Origin: Paulinella micropora
Taxonomy: Eukaryota > Cercozoa > Imbricatea > Euglyphida
Assembly: GCA_009731375.1 (NCBI GenBank)
Contig: BJOX01000012.1
Span: forward strand, 506,428 to 570,427
Direction of reading: 5' to 3'
Length of the DNA: 64,000 bases
In this document: positions 1 through 8,977 of the stretch, one piece after another
Layout of the letters: each line of letters starts with the position of its first letter
Numbering within the stretch: position 1 is the stretch's first letter
Program-made: the position numbers and the translations under genes
Notes under the pieces: model-generated
What the model was told of the DNA's origin: nothing
Database searches by the model: none
What the model saw: only the letters and a program-made list of their open reading frames with translations

Positions 1-148
<148 letters not shown>

Positions 149-162
149 GGATAATAGTACAG

Positions 163-594
163 AACCTGAGCGGTTGGGCAGTCGCGCTGACGCCGCAGGA
201 GTGCCTCCGCCTGGTGCGGTCGTCGAACCTCGCCAACTGGCAGGCGCCGCTGGTGTGCCAGTCCCGGCTGCCTTCCGAGACGCCGTCTGCCTCGGTGACG
301 CCCACGCGGACGCCGTCACAATCGGTCACCCCCACCCGGACGCCGACTGTGTCGCTGACTGCCTCGAGATCGGTGACACCGACTGTGTCGGTGACACCCT
401 CGGTGACGCCCACCGCCTCCGTGACGTCTACGACTTCTGTGACGCCGACCAGGTCGGCGACACACACGATATCTGTGACGCCGACTATTTCTGTCACGCG
501 GCCCGTGACGCGGTCCGTGACCCCGTCCGTGACGCCCACTGTATCGCGCACGGCGTCCGTGTCGCCTCTCCTTCCCCCACGGATTTGTGGCTAG
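163..594 (+). CDS. DUF285/BspA-like surface protein, exon with Ser/Thr-Pro stalk
   Basis: The frame opens after a tacag acceptor (AG at 161-162) with NLSGWAV, the typical end of a DUF285 (BspA-like) repeat, and a short Cys-containing stretch (ECLRL..LVCQ). About 80 residues of SVTPT/TPTRTP-type repeats follow, forming a Ser/Thr/Pro-rich stalk that would be heavily O-glycosylated if secreted. The frame stops at TAG 592-594. This looks like the C-terminal end of one DUF285 unit; a second unit starts just downstream in another frame. DUF285 proteins are usually cell-surface or secreted LRR-like proteins. No signal peptide is visible because the 5' end lies outside the window. Whether this exon and the next ones form one gene or two tandem genes cannot be decided here. 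Confidence 0.65.
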   Translation, partial: NLSGWAVALTPQECLRLVRSSNLANWQAPLVCQSRLPSETPSASVTPTRTPSQSVTPTRTPTVSLTASRSVTPTVSVTPSVTPTASVTSTTSVTPTRSATHTISVTPTISVTRPVTRSVTPSVTPTVSRTASVSPLLPPRICG

Positions 595-626
595 AGTTGT
601 CCGTACAAGCAAACGGCTTGGGCTAG

Positions 627-2378
627 ACGCTGCCCATGGGTGGCGCTACCACACGCCGTCGTCTGGGGCAGACCGGCGGCAACGTGGAGGTCGACTGGGG
701 AGACAGTACGCCTGTTCAGACATGCACGCCCGCGGGCCCGTGTTCACATACCTTTGCGAGTATTGGTTTGTTCGTGGTTATCGTGAGGGGCACGGTCGCC
801 GGCTGGGCCATGACACCGGCATGGCGCGCACAACAAACTGGCGGCGTGGGCTTAAGGCGCATCTTGCAGTGGTGCAGGGTACAGCTGGCGCCCGCGGGCG
901 GCTACCACTTCTACGGTGAAAATCCGCTGGTGTCATTGCCGTCACTTTATACGCTCGACACTTCCTACGTCACCTCGCTGGCCTACAGCTTTGCGGGTTT
1001 AGCCAACGCCGGCTTCGACGTGTCGGGGCTCAACCCGAGTTCGGCCACCACGCTGCGCGGGGCCTTTGCGAATTCGCCGGGGCTCGTGTTCAGTAACGTT
1101 AGCGGCTGGGACCTGTCGCGGGCGGAGGACTTGGCGTACCTATTCAACGGCACGGCCGCGCCGTCGATCCCGGGGCTAGAGGGCTGGACCGTGTCCCGCG
1201 TGTCCAACGCCACCGGCATGTTTGCGTACGCGTCGGCCCAGACGGCGCTGGACCTGTCGCGCTGGCGCACCGCTGCCCTCGAGGACGTGACCGACATGTT
1301 CCGTGGCGCGGCGGCCCTCACCCGCACGGGGCTGCCTGCCTGGACCGCACTGCCCAGGCTGCAACGCCTGGCAGGGCTCTTCAGCGACCTTTCGGACACG
1401 TTCAATGAATCGCTGGCGGCGTGGGTTACGCCGCTGCTCCCCGCGGGCTCGGCCAACTGCACCGGGATGGCGCCCTACACCCGGCTCGGCCAGGCACACT
1501 GGCCCCCCGCCTGCTCGAAGTCGCTCTTCCACGCGTGGGTGCGCACGCTCGCCGCTAGCAAAACTGCCACGCTCCGGCTGTCGCCCACGGCGGGTTCCGG
1601 CGCGGGCGGCGCGTACGGCATGGACTGGGGCGACGGGACGGCGGCCGGCGCCTGCGTGCATGCCAACGACAGCAATTGTACGCACGTGTACGCCAGCCCT
1701 GGCGACTACCCGATACAGCTGAGCGGTCGCGTAGACGGGCTCTGGTACGTAGACGGCGCGTGGGTGGTCGAGGTGCTGGCGTGGGGGGACGTGCAACTCT
1801 ACCACCCCGTCGACACCCTGAAGCCGATGCTCACGTCGCCGACCGCCGCGACCGCCACCGACTACCTGTTACGCTACCTGGCGCCGGCGACCGGGTCGCG
1901 GGCCCTGCAGGGCGTTGCGCCCGAGTACTTGCTCTCTAGCATGGTCGCACTCCGGGGCGACGCGCGCGACTGGGACTGGTCGTGGCTGACACCCGCTACA
2001 CATCCCCAAGGCTTTGCAAGTATGTTTTATCAAAACAATGTCTTTAACCAAGACCTCAGTGGATGGCGAACGGGCGGCGTGGCTAGCTTTCAGGCTTTGT
2101 TTCGTGAGGCTTTTGTCTTCAATAGCGATATTTCTATGTGGAACACATCGTCCGTTACTACGATGAATCATACTTTTTTCAACGCGAGAGCCTTCAATCA
2201 ACGGATAGGCCAATGGGACATGAGCAAGGTCACAGCTATGAGAAATATGTTTCGGGACGCGTACAAATTTAAACCAGCCTCTCGGCGCCTGGAACACGTC
2301 GTCCATGACTATGATGGACTTGATGTTTTACAACGCACCGTCCTTTTACCAGAACCTCACCAGCTGGAATACTGCCAG
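627..2378 (+). CDS. DUF285 surface protein with two PKD-like domains, frameshifted
   Basis: Large exon after a ggctag acceptor (AG 625-626). Order: a PKD-like unit (VDWGDSTPVQTC..HTF), DUF285 repeats (NVSGWDLSRAEDLAYLF, DLSRWRTAALEDVTDMF), a second PKD-like unit (MDWGDGTAAG..THVYASPGDYPIQLSG..VVEVLAWGDVQLY), then more canonical DUF285 repeats (MFYQNNVFNQDLSGW, FNSDISMWNTSSVTTM, FNQRIGQWDMSKVTAM). DUF285 motifs continue after about 2,271, but in the +1 frame (FNQPLGAWNTSSM, FYQNLTSWNTAR). One extra A in 'aaatttaaacc' explains this, as a sequencing error or a real mutation. The exon probably ends at a CCAG/GTACAA donor. Expected role: extracellular, adhesion-like surface protein, possibly with ligand-binding LRR faces. 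Confidence 0.72.
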
Positions 2379-2466
2379 GTACAACAACTAATTTGTCTGC
2401 CTCTTCTTGTTTTTAGCCTTTGCGTGTGACAGACACTTGTTTGGTCCCGCCTTGTGCGCGCTTTAG

Positions 2467-2634
2467 GTGACCACGTGTGGAAACTTTGGCAGCTTTTCCC
2501 CCTTGTGCGATCCGCTGATGCCGCTGCTGGGCTCGTGCCACTTCAAGGCCTCGACTGCCGATGTTTGCCAGTCCCTTTCAGCCACGGTTTCGCCGAGCCC
2601 CTCGGTCACGCCAAAAACCGGCTCGGTGACTTAA
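2467..2634 (+). CDS. DUF285 gene, C-terminal cysteine/stalk exon
   Basis: After a gcgctttag acceptor the frame reads VTTCGNFGSFSPLC..LLGSCHF..DVCQSL and then SVTPKTGSVT before TAA. It parallels the exon at 163-594, with a Cys-containing cap followed by a Ser/Thr-Pro stalk. The intron phase does not fit the upstream exon cleanly because of the frameshift there. Confidence 0.5.
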   Translation: MTTCGNFGSFSPLCDPLMPLLGSCHFKASTADVCQSLSATVSPSPSVTPKTGSVT

Positions 2635-2816
2635 TAACTATATACACTTCTTACGCAAAACGCTTTTAATAATGCCTAGGCCGATGCCTGATGCCTGCTA
2701 CACGACCAGGAGTCACCGTTTCCCAAAGAGCCAGCTTCCGCTAGCGCAAGCTGGTAGCGTGTGTGTGAACGTCGACCGTCAGCGCTAGCGCTTCATTGTC
2801 TATTGGACTCGGGGGT
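2635..2816. other. Intergenic, nothing recognised
   Basis: Short spacer between the plus-strand DUF285 exons and the converging minus-strand gene. No motif or coding signal was seen. Confidence 0.5.
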
Positions 2817-3178
2817 CTACTCGGTTTCGCTGCCGCCTGCCTGGTCTTCGTCGGAGCCGCTGTCGTCCGGCCGGTGGTCTTCGCAGACGAGGGCCAGCGA
2901 GTCGCCCACGACGGCCGCCGCGGGTGCCTGGCACACGTGGCAGTTGCCGTTCAGGGCCGGCAGAGTTGCAGCTCCGCCCGGGAGCAGACGTAGCACATGC
3001 CCTGCCACGCCGGGAACACAAAGAAGCGGGCCACCTGGTAGCAGCGCCGGCCGGGCACATCCGTGGCGCAGAGTAGATAACTCCCGTCCAGTTGGTAGCC
3101 CTTCTTGCTGAGTGCCTCGGTGTAGCCCATCAGCGTGCCACACCCATGGCAGCCCCCCTCGGTGCCGTCCTCGAACAG
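2817..3178 (-). CDS. Repeat-rich protein, C-terminal cysteine-cluster exon (frameshift)
   Basis: Minus-strand exon after a taacag acceptor. It reads LFEDGTEGGCHGCGTLMGY, then ..YLLCATD..RRCYQVARFF..MCYVCSRAEL. A one-base shift near 2,968 leads to GNCHVCQAPAA..LVCEDHRPDD and an acidic tail ending in GSETE. The CxxC pairs (CHGC, CYVC, CHVC) plus single Cys/His suggest a small zinc-binding module, but no family is recognised. It is taken as the last exon of the minus-strand gene running down from 6.4 kb. The frameshift could be an assembly error. Confidence 0.5.
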
Positions 3179-3222
3179 CTGTTACTTGTTGCGCCGGGCG
3201 CAGCCCTCCCGCACACAAGTCC

Positions 3223-3500
3223 ACGTCCTGCGCCACAGACACACACAGACACTCTTAAACCTACAGCAACACACGTGGTGCCAAAACACCCGCACGCGCG
3301 CTGAGTGAGGCGCGAGCCACACACACACACACACATAGAGAGAGAGAGAGAGAAAGCGGGAGAGAGGAGGGGAGGAGGGGGGAGAAGGTGGTGGGGCGAG
3401 CGGACTTTTTCGACTGCCGGTACATGACGAGGCTGGAGATGGTCCTAGGGAAGAGGACAGCGGTGGCACACCACCACACACACACACCAACAGGCAGCAG
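3223..3500. repeat. CA/GA microsatellites in an intron
   Basis: (AC)n near 3,235 and 3,312-3,336, (GA)n at 3,337-3,355 and (CA)n at 3,470-3,486 lie between two exons of the minus-strand gene. Confidence 0.85.
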
Positions 3501-3505
3501 CAGTG

Positions 3506-4188
3506 TCAAGCAGCGACGGGGCGCCCGCGGGCGAGGGCAAGGAGGGACCTAGAGTTCAGGAAGGACGCCTCAGCCGCGCGCTGCTCACTCCGCCAATCGA
3601 TGTCCCCCCCGGCCGAGCGCGGGGCCTGGCCGCCTACCAGCGGCCGGCGCGGGACCTTGCCCCCCAGCAACGGCCGGCGAGGGACCTTGCCGCCTAGCAG
3701 CGGCCGGCACGGGACCTTGCCGCCTAGCAGCGGCCGGCACGGGGCCTTGCCTCCTAACAACGACCTGGCAGCCGAATCGCCTGGGGGGTGTGTGCGCGCC
3801 TGGGCCTCGCCGTCGCCGCGGTAGAGCTTCGACTCCTCCTCCGCCCGGGCCTCGCCGTCGCCGCGGTAGAGCTTCGACTCCTCCTCTGCCCGGGTCTCAC
3901 CGTCGCCGCGGTAGAGCTTCGACTCCTCCTCTGCCCTGGCCTCGCCGTGGGCACGGTACAGCTTCGACTCCTCTGCCTGTGCCTCGCCGTGGCCGCGGTA
4001 GAGCTTCGACTCCTGCTTGGCCTCGGGGTAGAGCTTCGACTCAAGGTAGCACTGTGCGCCGTGTGTCAGTAGCTGGTCCACTTCGTCCGGCGGGTCGTAA
4101 GGCATACGGCCCCGTGGATATCTGGGCTGGACGCAGGCTCCCGGGCCGCCCGGGTCTAGGTGCGCGGGCTCCACTGGGAGCTGTCCCA
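3506..4188 (-). CDS. Repeat-built acidic protein, exon with ESKLYRGDGEARAEE repeats
   Basis: Starts after a polypyrimidine-tggcctgcag acceptor. It has a non-repetitive lead (RGRMPYDPPDEVDQLLTHG, AQCYLESKLYPEAKQ), then six copies of a 14-15-residue unit of type ESKLYRGDGEARAEE, then five copies of a ten-residue unit LLGGKVPRRP. The two different, in-phase short tandem repeats support real coding in this frame. The plus strand is also open here, but only as a GC-rich shadow. Function unknown; the repeats suggest a structural or intrinsically disordered protein. A possible donor is NSR/gtccct near 3,556. Confidence 0.55.
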
Positions 4189-4439
4189 CTGCAGGCCAAA
4201 AAACAGACAGCGAGCATGGGCAACTGAACCTCGGTCGCGGCCGGCGCGGCAAGGAAGGGGAGGGGGCAGCAGCAGCGGAGCGCGGTGGACCGGTGGGGGG
4301 CGAACCGAACAGCAGCGGCAGCGGGGAGACGGGTGACAGCCCTGACAGCCAGGGTGTGCGTGTACTGCTAGGCAGCGTGGAGCGTGTGTGTGGGAAAGCG
4401 TGCCTGCAGGGAGCGTCTGGGCGGGAGCGTGTTTGTGAG

Positions 4440-4502
4440 GGGGGGGGGGGGGGGGGGGCGGGGGGTTTGGGGGAAGGGGGGGGGGGGTAAAGNNNNNNNN
4501 NN
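4440..4502. other. Poly-G/C tract ending in a 10-base gap
   Basis: Long interrupted poly-G followed by ten Ns (4,493-4,502), inside an intron of the minus-strand gene. Confidence 0.9.
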
Positions 4503-5932
4503 GCAAGAATACCCGACAGGTAGATTTCCAGGGGCGACGCGAAGCGCACCCCCGGCCCGCCAGGGCCAGGCGGGGGGGCGCCCTCCACGCCGGCCGGAGT
4601 GCTAGCGCTCTGCTCACTCGCGGGCGGTGCGTCCTGGGCAGGCGTCTCGGGCGACGCTAGCTTCGCCCCCCGGCCTCCGCCGTGTGCACCCTCGACCTCC
4701 GGGACAAGCCCCTGAGAGCTGTCGGACTCCTCCTCGGAGCTGTCGGAGTCATCCTCGTCCTCCGGGGCACCCCCCGCCAGGCTCTCCGGCTCCGACTCCA
4801 CTTCCTCTAGCTCCTCCTCGAGCACTGCCTCTTCCTCAGCCCGCATCTCCGCCGTGCCTGCCCCCTCGCCCCGCGCGTCGGCCGCCGGAGCCGCTGGCCC
4901 CGCTCCCTCGCCCCGCGCGTCCGCCCCCGAGGCCCTGGGCCCCGCTCCCTCGTCCCGTGCGTCGTCTGCCGTCCCCGAGGCCCTGGGCCCCGCTCTCTCC
5001 TCGCCCCGCGCGTCGTCGGCCGCCCCCGGAGCCACGGGCCCCGTTCCCTCCTCACCCTGCGCGTGTGCCGCTCCCGAAGCCACAGACTCCGCCCCCTCCT
5101 CGCCCTGCGCGTCGTCGGCCGCACCCGGAGCCACAGACTCCGCCCCCTCCCCGCCCTGCGCGTGTGCCGCTCCCGAAGCCACAGACTCCGCTCCCTCGCC
5201 CCGCGCGTCGTTGGCCGCCCCCGGAGCCACTGGCTCCGCTCCCCCGTCCCTTGCGTCTGCCGCCCCCTGAGCCACACACTCCGCTCGCCCGCCCCGCGCG
5301 TCGTCGGCCGCCCCCGAGGCCATGGGCCCCGCTCCCTCCCCGCCCTGCGCGTGTGCCGCTCCAGAAGCCACAGATTCCGCTCCCTCGCCCCGCGCGTCGT
5401 CGGCCGCCCCCGGAGCCACGGGCTCCGGTCCCCCGTCCCTTGCGTCTGCCGCCCCCTGAGCCACGGGCCCCGCTCCCTCGCCCCGCGCCTCGGCCGCACC
5501 CAGAGCCACAGACTCCGCCCCCTTCTCGCCCTGCGCGTGTGCCGCTCCCGAGGCCACACACTCCGCTCCCCCGTCCCTTGCGTCTGCCGCCCCCTGAGCG
5601 ACGGGCCCCGCTCCCTCGCCCCGCGCGTCGGCCGCACCCAGAGCCACAGACTCCGCCCCCTCCTCGCCCTGCGCGTGTGCCGCTCCCGAGGCCATACACT
5701 CCGCTCCCCCGCCCCGCGCGTCGTCGGCCGCCCCCGAGGCCACTGGCCCCGCTCCCTCCTCGCCCTGCGCGTGTGCCGCCGGAGCCCTGGGCCCCGCTCC
5801 CTCGCCACGCGCGTCCGCAGCCGGAGCAGCGGGCTGGACTGGCTCGGGCGGAGTCTGGCGCTCAAAGATGTTGTTCAAGACCCGACGGGGCCGGCGGGCG
5901 GAGCGTAGAGAAAGTCGGGAGCCCAATGCTTA
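4503..5932 (-). CDS. Repeat-built Ala/Gly/Glu-rich protein, main exon
   Basis: The minus-strand frame begins around RLSLRSARRPRRVLNNIFERQTPPEP. About 20 imperfect copies of a 15-17-residue unit follow (pattern ARGEGAGPVAxGAAD, variants AHAQGEEGAESVASGAA and ADARDGGAEPVAPGA). Next comes a strongly acidic segment (EEEAVLEEELEEVESEPES, DDSDSSEEESDSS), then a Ser/Pro/Ala region ending FASPLEIYLSGIL at the gap. The unit is about 48 bp and GC-rich. Three alternative reading frames are also open, so the frame choice rests on continuity with the acidic and LNNIFERQ segments. Likely disordered or extracellular; no known family. Confidence 0.5.
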
Positions 5933-6138
5933 GGCCGGCCGGCTACTGCTGCTAGGCGAGCAGAGCGTGGCCGTCCTTCCCGGGCCGAGGGTCGGCAGGC
6001 AGCCCTCGGCGCGGCTGCCTTCGGTCTGCAACAGCCAGCCAGCCGCAGCACAACGTGAGTTGTACGAAGGGCACGTTCTTGCCTACCCAATCCTTCACCC
6101 TCCCGCCGCGCACAGACAACACACGTTGCTGCCGTCAC

Positions 6139-6407
6139 CTTTTTTGCTCCAGGCCCTGGCCTCTGCTAGCAAGAAAAACAGGCAGCGCGGGCAGTACCTC
6201 TGGGGTGGCGAGGGGGGCGGACACCGGTCCGCCTGGCGTGATGAACGGTGTCCGCGCACTGGACTTCTTGTGCTCCCTAGCCGCCGCACGCCGTCTGCGT
6301 CCAGCGACCGAACCCTCCGGTTGACCCTCGGGCGCCAGTGATGGTGCAGGGGCGGGTGAACGTGCTCGGACCGCCCTGGAGGACCGTCGTCCTCTGCGGC
6401 TGGACAT
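6139..6407 (-). CDS. Possible first exon of the minus-strand repeat protein
   Basis: ATG at 6,407 opens an Arg/Ser/Ala/Pro-rich frame ([20 protein letters not shown]) ending [11 protein letters not shown] at an AAAAAG/GTGACGG donor. It has the right strand and position to begin the gene continuing at 5.9 kb, but the join is not proven. Confidence 0.35.
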
Positions 6408-6519
6408 TGATGAACCTGTGCACAACCAACAAGCAACAGTCAAGTCAGCGAGAGAGAAACGCGATCCGCCGCACCTCTGTTTGCTTCTCCACCCCCTCTT
6501 TCCTGTTCAATCAAGGCCT

Positions 6520-6705
6520 GTGTCTCCGTCTCTCTCTGCGTGTCTCTCTCTCTCTCTCTGCGTGTGTGCGTGTCTCTGTGTGTCTATCTCTCTAAGTGTC
6601 TCTCTCTCGGTGTCTCTGTGTGTGTGTCTGTCTATGTCTGTGTGTGTCCGTCTCTTTGTGTGTGTGTGTGTGTGTGTGTCTTTGGGTGTGTGTGTCTCTC
6701 TCTCC
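6520..6705. repeat. TC/TG microsatellite
   Basis: Alternating (TC)n and (TG)n blocks. Apparent ORFs (SLSLS, VCVCV) are repeat translations. Confidence 0.9.
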
Positions 6706-6738
6706 AGCGCAGAGCAATGTAACGAGTGCAGGATGGAC

Positions 6739-6927
6739 GAGATGAAACTGTTTCAAGAACTTAGAAAATAGTGGTTGCACGGAATCTAACTCGGGGGCTA
6801 AACTACTTCAGGAATTTAAAGGTGGCGGTTGCACTTAATCCAGCTTGGAGACTTATTATAAACTACTTCAGGAACTTAAACGTAGGGGTTGCACGAATCT
6901 CAATGCGGGGGGGAGGGGCTGTTTCAA
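6739..6927. repeat. Degenerate ~60-bp tandem repeat (about 3.5 units)
   Basis: The block 'CTxxTTCAxGAACTTxxA...GGTTGCACxxAATC' recurs near 6,748, 6,806, 6,862 and 6,910. Units are diverged, and no coding potential is seen. Confidence 0.6.
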
Positions 6928-7032
6928 GAACTTGAAGGATAACGCGCTAGCGCTGCGCGAGCATAACTGACAGATCCAAAGCGCACAAAGAAAACAAGAC
7001 GCATTTGCCAATCTTTCGATCTCTCTCTAGCC

Positions 7033-7105
7033 ATGGAAGCACACGAGGCAGGGCAGGCTGACGAGCCAGGGGAGGCAGTGGCAGACACTGCTACAGTGGC
7101 CTCAG
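7033..7105 (+). CDS. Short putative first exon
   Basis: ATG at 7,033 begins MEAHEAGQADEPGEAVADTA and ends at a CCTCAG/GTAAAAG donor. It is Ala/Glu-rich and unrecognised. It could start the plus-strand gene whose possible exons lie at 7.9-8.5 kb. Confidence 0.3.
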
Positions 7106-7404
7106 GTAAAAGAAATCCTCCTCAAGCTGCCAGACCAGCCTCACCGTCTGGAATGAGCTCTTGGCCAGACTCCCCATTGCCAACCACTCCTCTTCTTGAC
7201 AGCACGACACTATGAATCCTAGCTATGTTCCTCGTCCCCACACCGCTTGCTCTGCTGGCGTATGTAGTGCCGGAACTTGCTGCAAAGAGCAAGCGTCTAA
7301 GGAAAGAGCTTCTGTCCCAGGTACATCTGTCCATGCTCTCGGCTGGCTTACGCAACACAGACCGGCTTTTCGGGTGCGCATTGTGAGTACGGACGCCCCA
7401 AAGG

Positions 7405-7590
7405 GGCTTCCGGCCCGTTTTTGGGAGCCGAAACGGGCCGGAAGCCCGTTCTTTTCTGGCCTGTCTTGCTGGTTCGAAACGGGCCGGAAGCGCGTTTTGG
7501 TCCGGCCCGTTTCCGGACCGAAACGGGCCGGAAGCCCGTTTTTGTCCGGCCCGTTTCCGAACCGGAACGGACAGGAAGCCTCTTTTTTTC
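7405..7590. repeat. Cluster of inverted AAACGGGCCGGAAGCCCGTTT-type repeats
   Basis: At least six occurrences, in both orientations, of GAAACGGGCCGG / CCGGCCCGTTTC separated by 15-40 bp. Several pairs can form GC-rich stems. Probably intronic or intergenic. Confidence 0.75.
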
Positions 7591-7889
7591 GACCGGTTTC
7601 TGGCACCTTTCTGAGCCGATTCCTGCGGGAACACCGCATTAATGGAACTTTTGCTCGTCCTTTGACTGACTGTGTAGGACTTGGAAAAATACCTTTTCTG
7701 GTACGCTTTGGTGAAAGCTTTTTTTTCATCCAGGGAACGTGTGCTCTGTGTTATGTAGTGTAAGGCTGTAAACAATGTGTTATGTAGTGGAGGCGAGAGC
7801 AAAGGAGGTGCACAGTGTGAACAATGGTATTGTGGTGTGCAGAGCTAGTGTAGCTATTCTACCCACCTGGCCTGGGGCTGCAGTTTTTC

Positions 7890-8537
7890 CTTAGGACAGA
7901 AGTGAAGGGTTCGTTGGCGCAGGTCGCTGCTTCTACTCAGGAGCTCGTCCATATTGTAGGAGTCGCTTACTTAGCTAGCAGCGCCACTTCTCTATTTCAC
8001 GGCAGACGTTGTGTAGTGGAGGGTGCGCTGCTGGGGTCCCATGGTCTGGCTCTGTCTGTGTGTGTCTCTCTCTCTCACACTGTCCCTCGCTCTCACTGCT
8101 GTGGCTGTAACACGCCGTGGTCACTGGTTGTGCTAGTGCACCAAGTGCTGGCGGGCTTTCCTGTACCCAAGTGCGAGAAGACTCTGCGTGAGTTCCGGAA
8201 CAGGTTCGTTTTCCTTCGTGCTAGGCCAGATTCAGTGCTACCCTGTGCTGCTTAGGTGTATCCTGCTATTCTATGCCTGGGACCAAGAAGAGCTGACGCA
8301 GGCACTGTTGCCTTTTGTCACTACCCAGAAGCACAGAGACGTATTCTCTTTGTTTGTGTCTGCCTGCTTGCGTGGTAACAACGTCTATCTCCCTCTTTCT
8401 CTCTCACGCTTACCCCTTTTGTCTCTCTCGTGATTGCTGTTTGCGGCTGCAAAGTGAGCACACTACAGCAGGCGCTCATACAAGCAACAGGAGCTGAAAC
8501 ACTAGCCTGTCTCAAGTATTTAACTGAGCACACCCAG
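7890..8537 (+). CDS. Possible exons of an unrecognised gene
   Basis: Protein-like stretches occur between TC-rich intron-like segments: KGSLAQVAASTQELVHIVG near 7,905; LLFYAWDQEELTQALLPF and VTTQKHRDVFSLF near 8,265-8,360; and STLQQALIQATGAETLAC, LKYLTEHTQ near 8,450-8,537, ending at a CCCAG/GTTCCC donor. They have a helical-repeat look but no family assignment. Boundaries are guesses. Confidence 0.25.
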
Positions 8538-8727
8538 GTTCCCTTCCCCTTCTCGTGGCAGCTACCTACTTTCGATCGCAGTTGTGTGTAACATGTGTGC
8601 TGACGCAGGGGGGCAAACCCTGGACGGTCGCCTCGGTCGGTGCATATCTGGCGGGTAGGAACACCTCTGCTGGCCGGCCACTGCTGCCAGTTAGAGACCC
8701 TGTCCTAGTGGACGAGTCCGGTACTCA

Positions 8728-8977
8728 ATGCCCACGCTTGCAACCAATGCCGACATGGCCTTTGTTCGGTGGTCAGGACTGTGTTTGGCTCCGAACCCCG
8801 CCACCGGTGGGCTAGACCTGCAGGCGTTGGCTATGCTGGTGCAGGGTGATATGATTATCGTGGGTACAAGCACATTCCGGTTCTGCCTCAGCCTACCACC
8901 TACGTACCCGCTACACCAAACGCCTTGCCCTTAGTCACAAGCTGCGTTTGGACGAGCAATGGCGCCAAATACTCACA
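8728..8977 (+). CDS. Candidate N-terminal part of the adhesin-like gene
   Basis: Frame 8,728 reads ADMAFVRWSGLCLAPNPATG, then LDLQALAMLVQGDMIIV. A neighbouring frame then gives YKHIPVLPQPTTYVPATPNA and SCVWTSNGAKYSQS up to the start of the YadA-like head. These read as one protein if two single-base shifts (near 8,872 and 8,978) are assumed. Tentative. Confidence 0.3.

Noticed and set aside
4807-5865. Alternative minus-strand Arg-rich 352-codon frame
   Set aside because: Frame shadow of the same 48-bp repeat; no non-repeat flank supports it.
4627-5955. 442-codon plus-strand ORF (Pro/Arg/Ala-rich)
   Set aside because: Antisense shadow of the GC-rich repeat gene. The minus frame continues into non-repetitive acidic and ESKLYRGDGE segments, which is better coding evidence.
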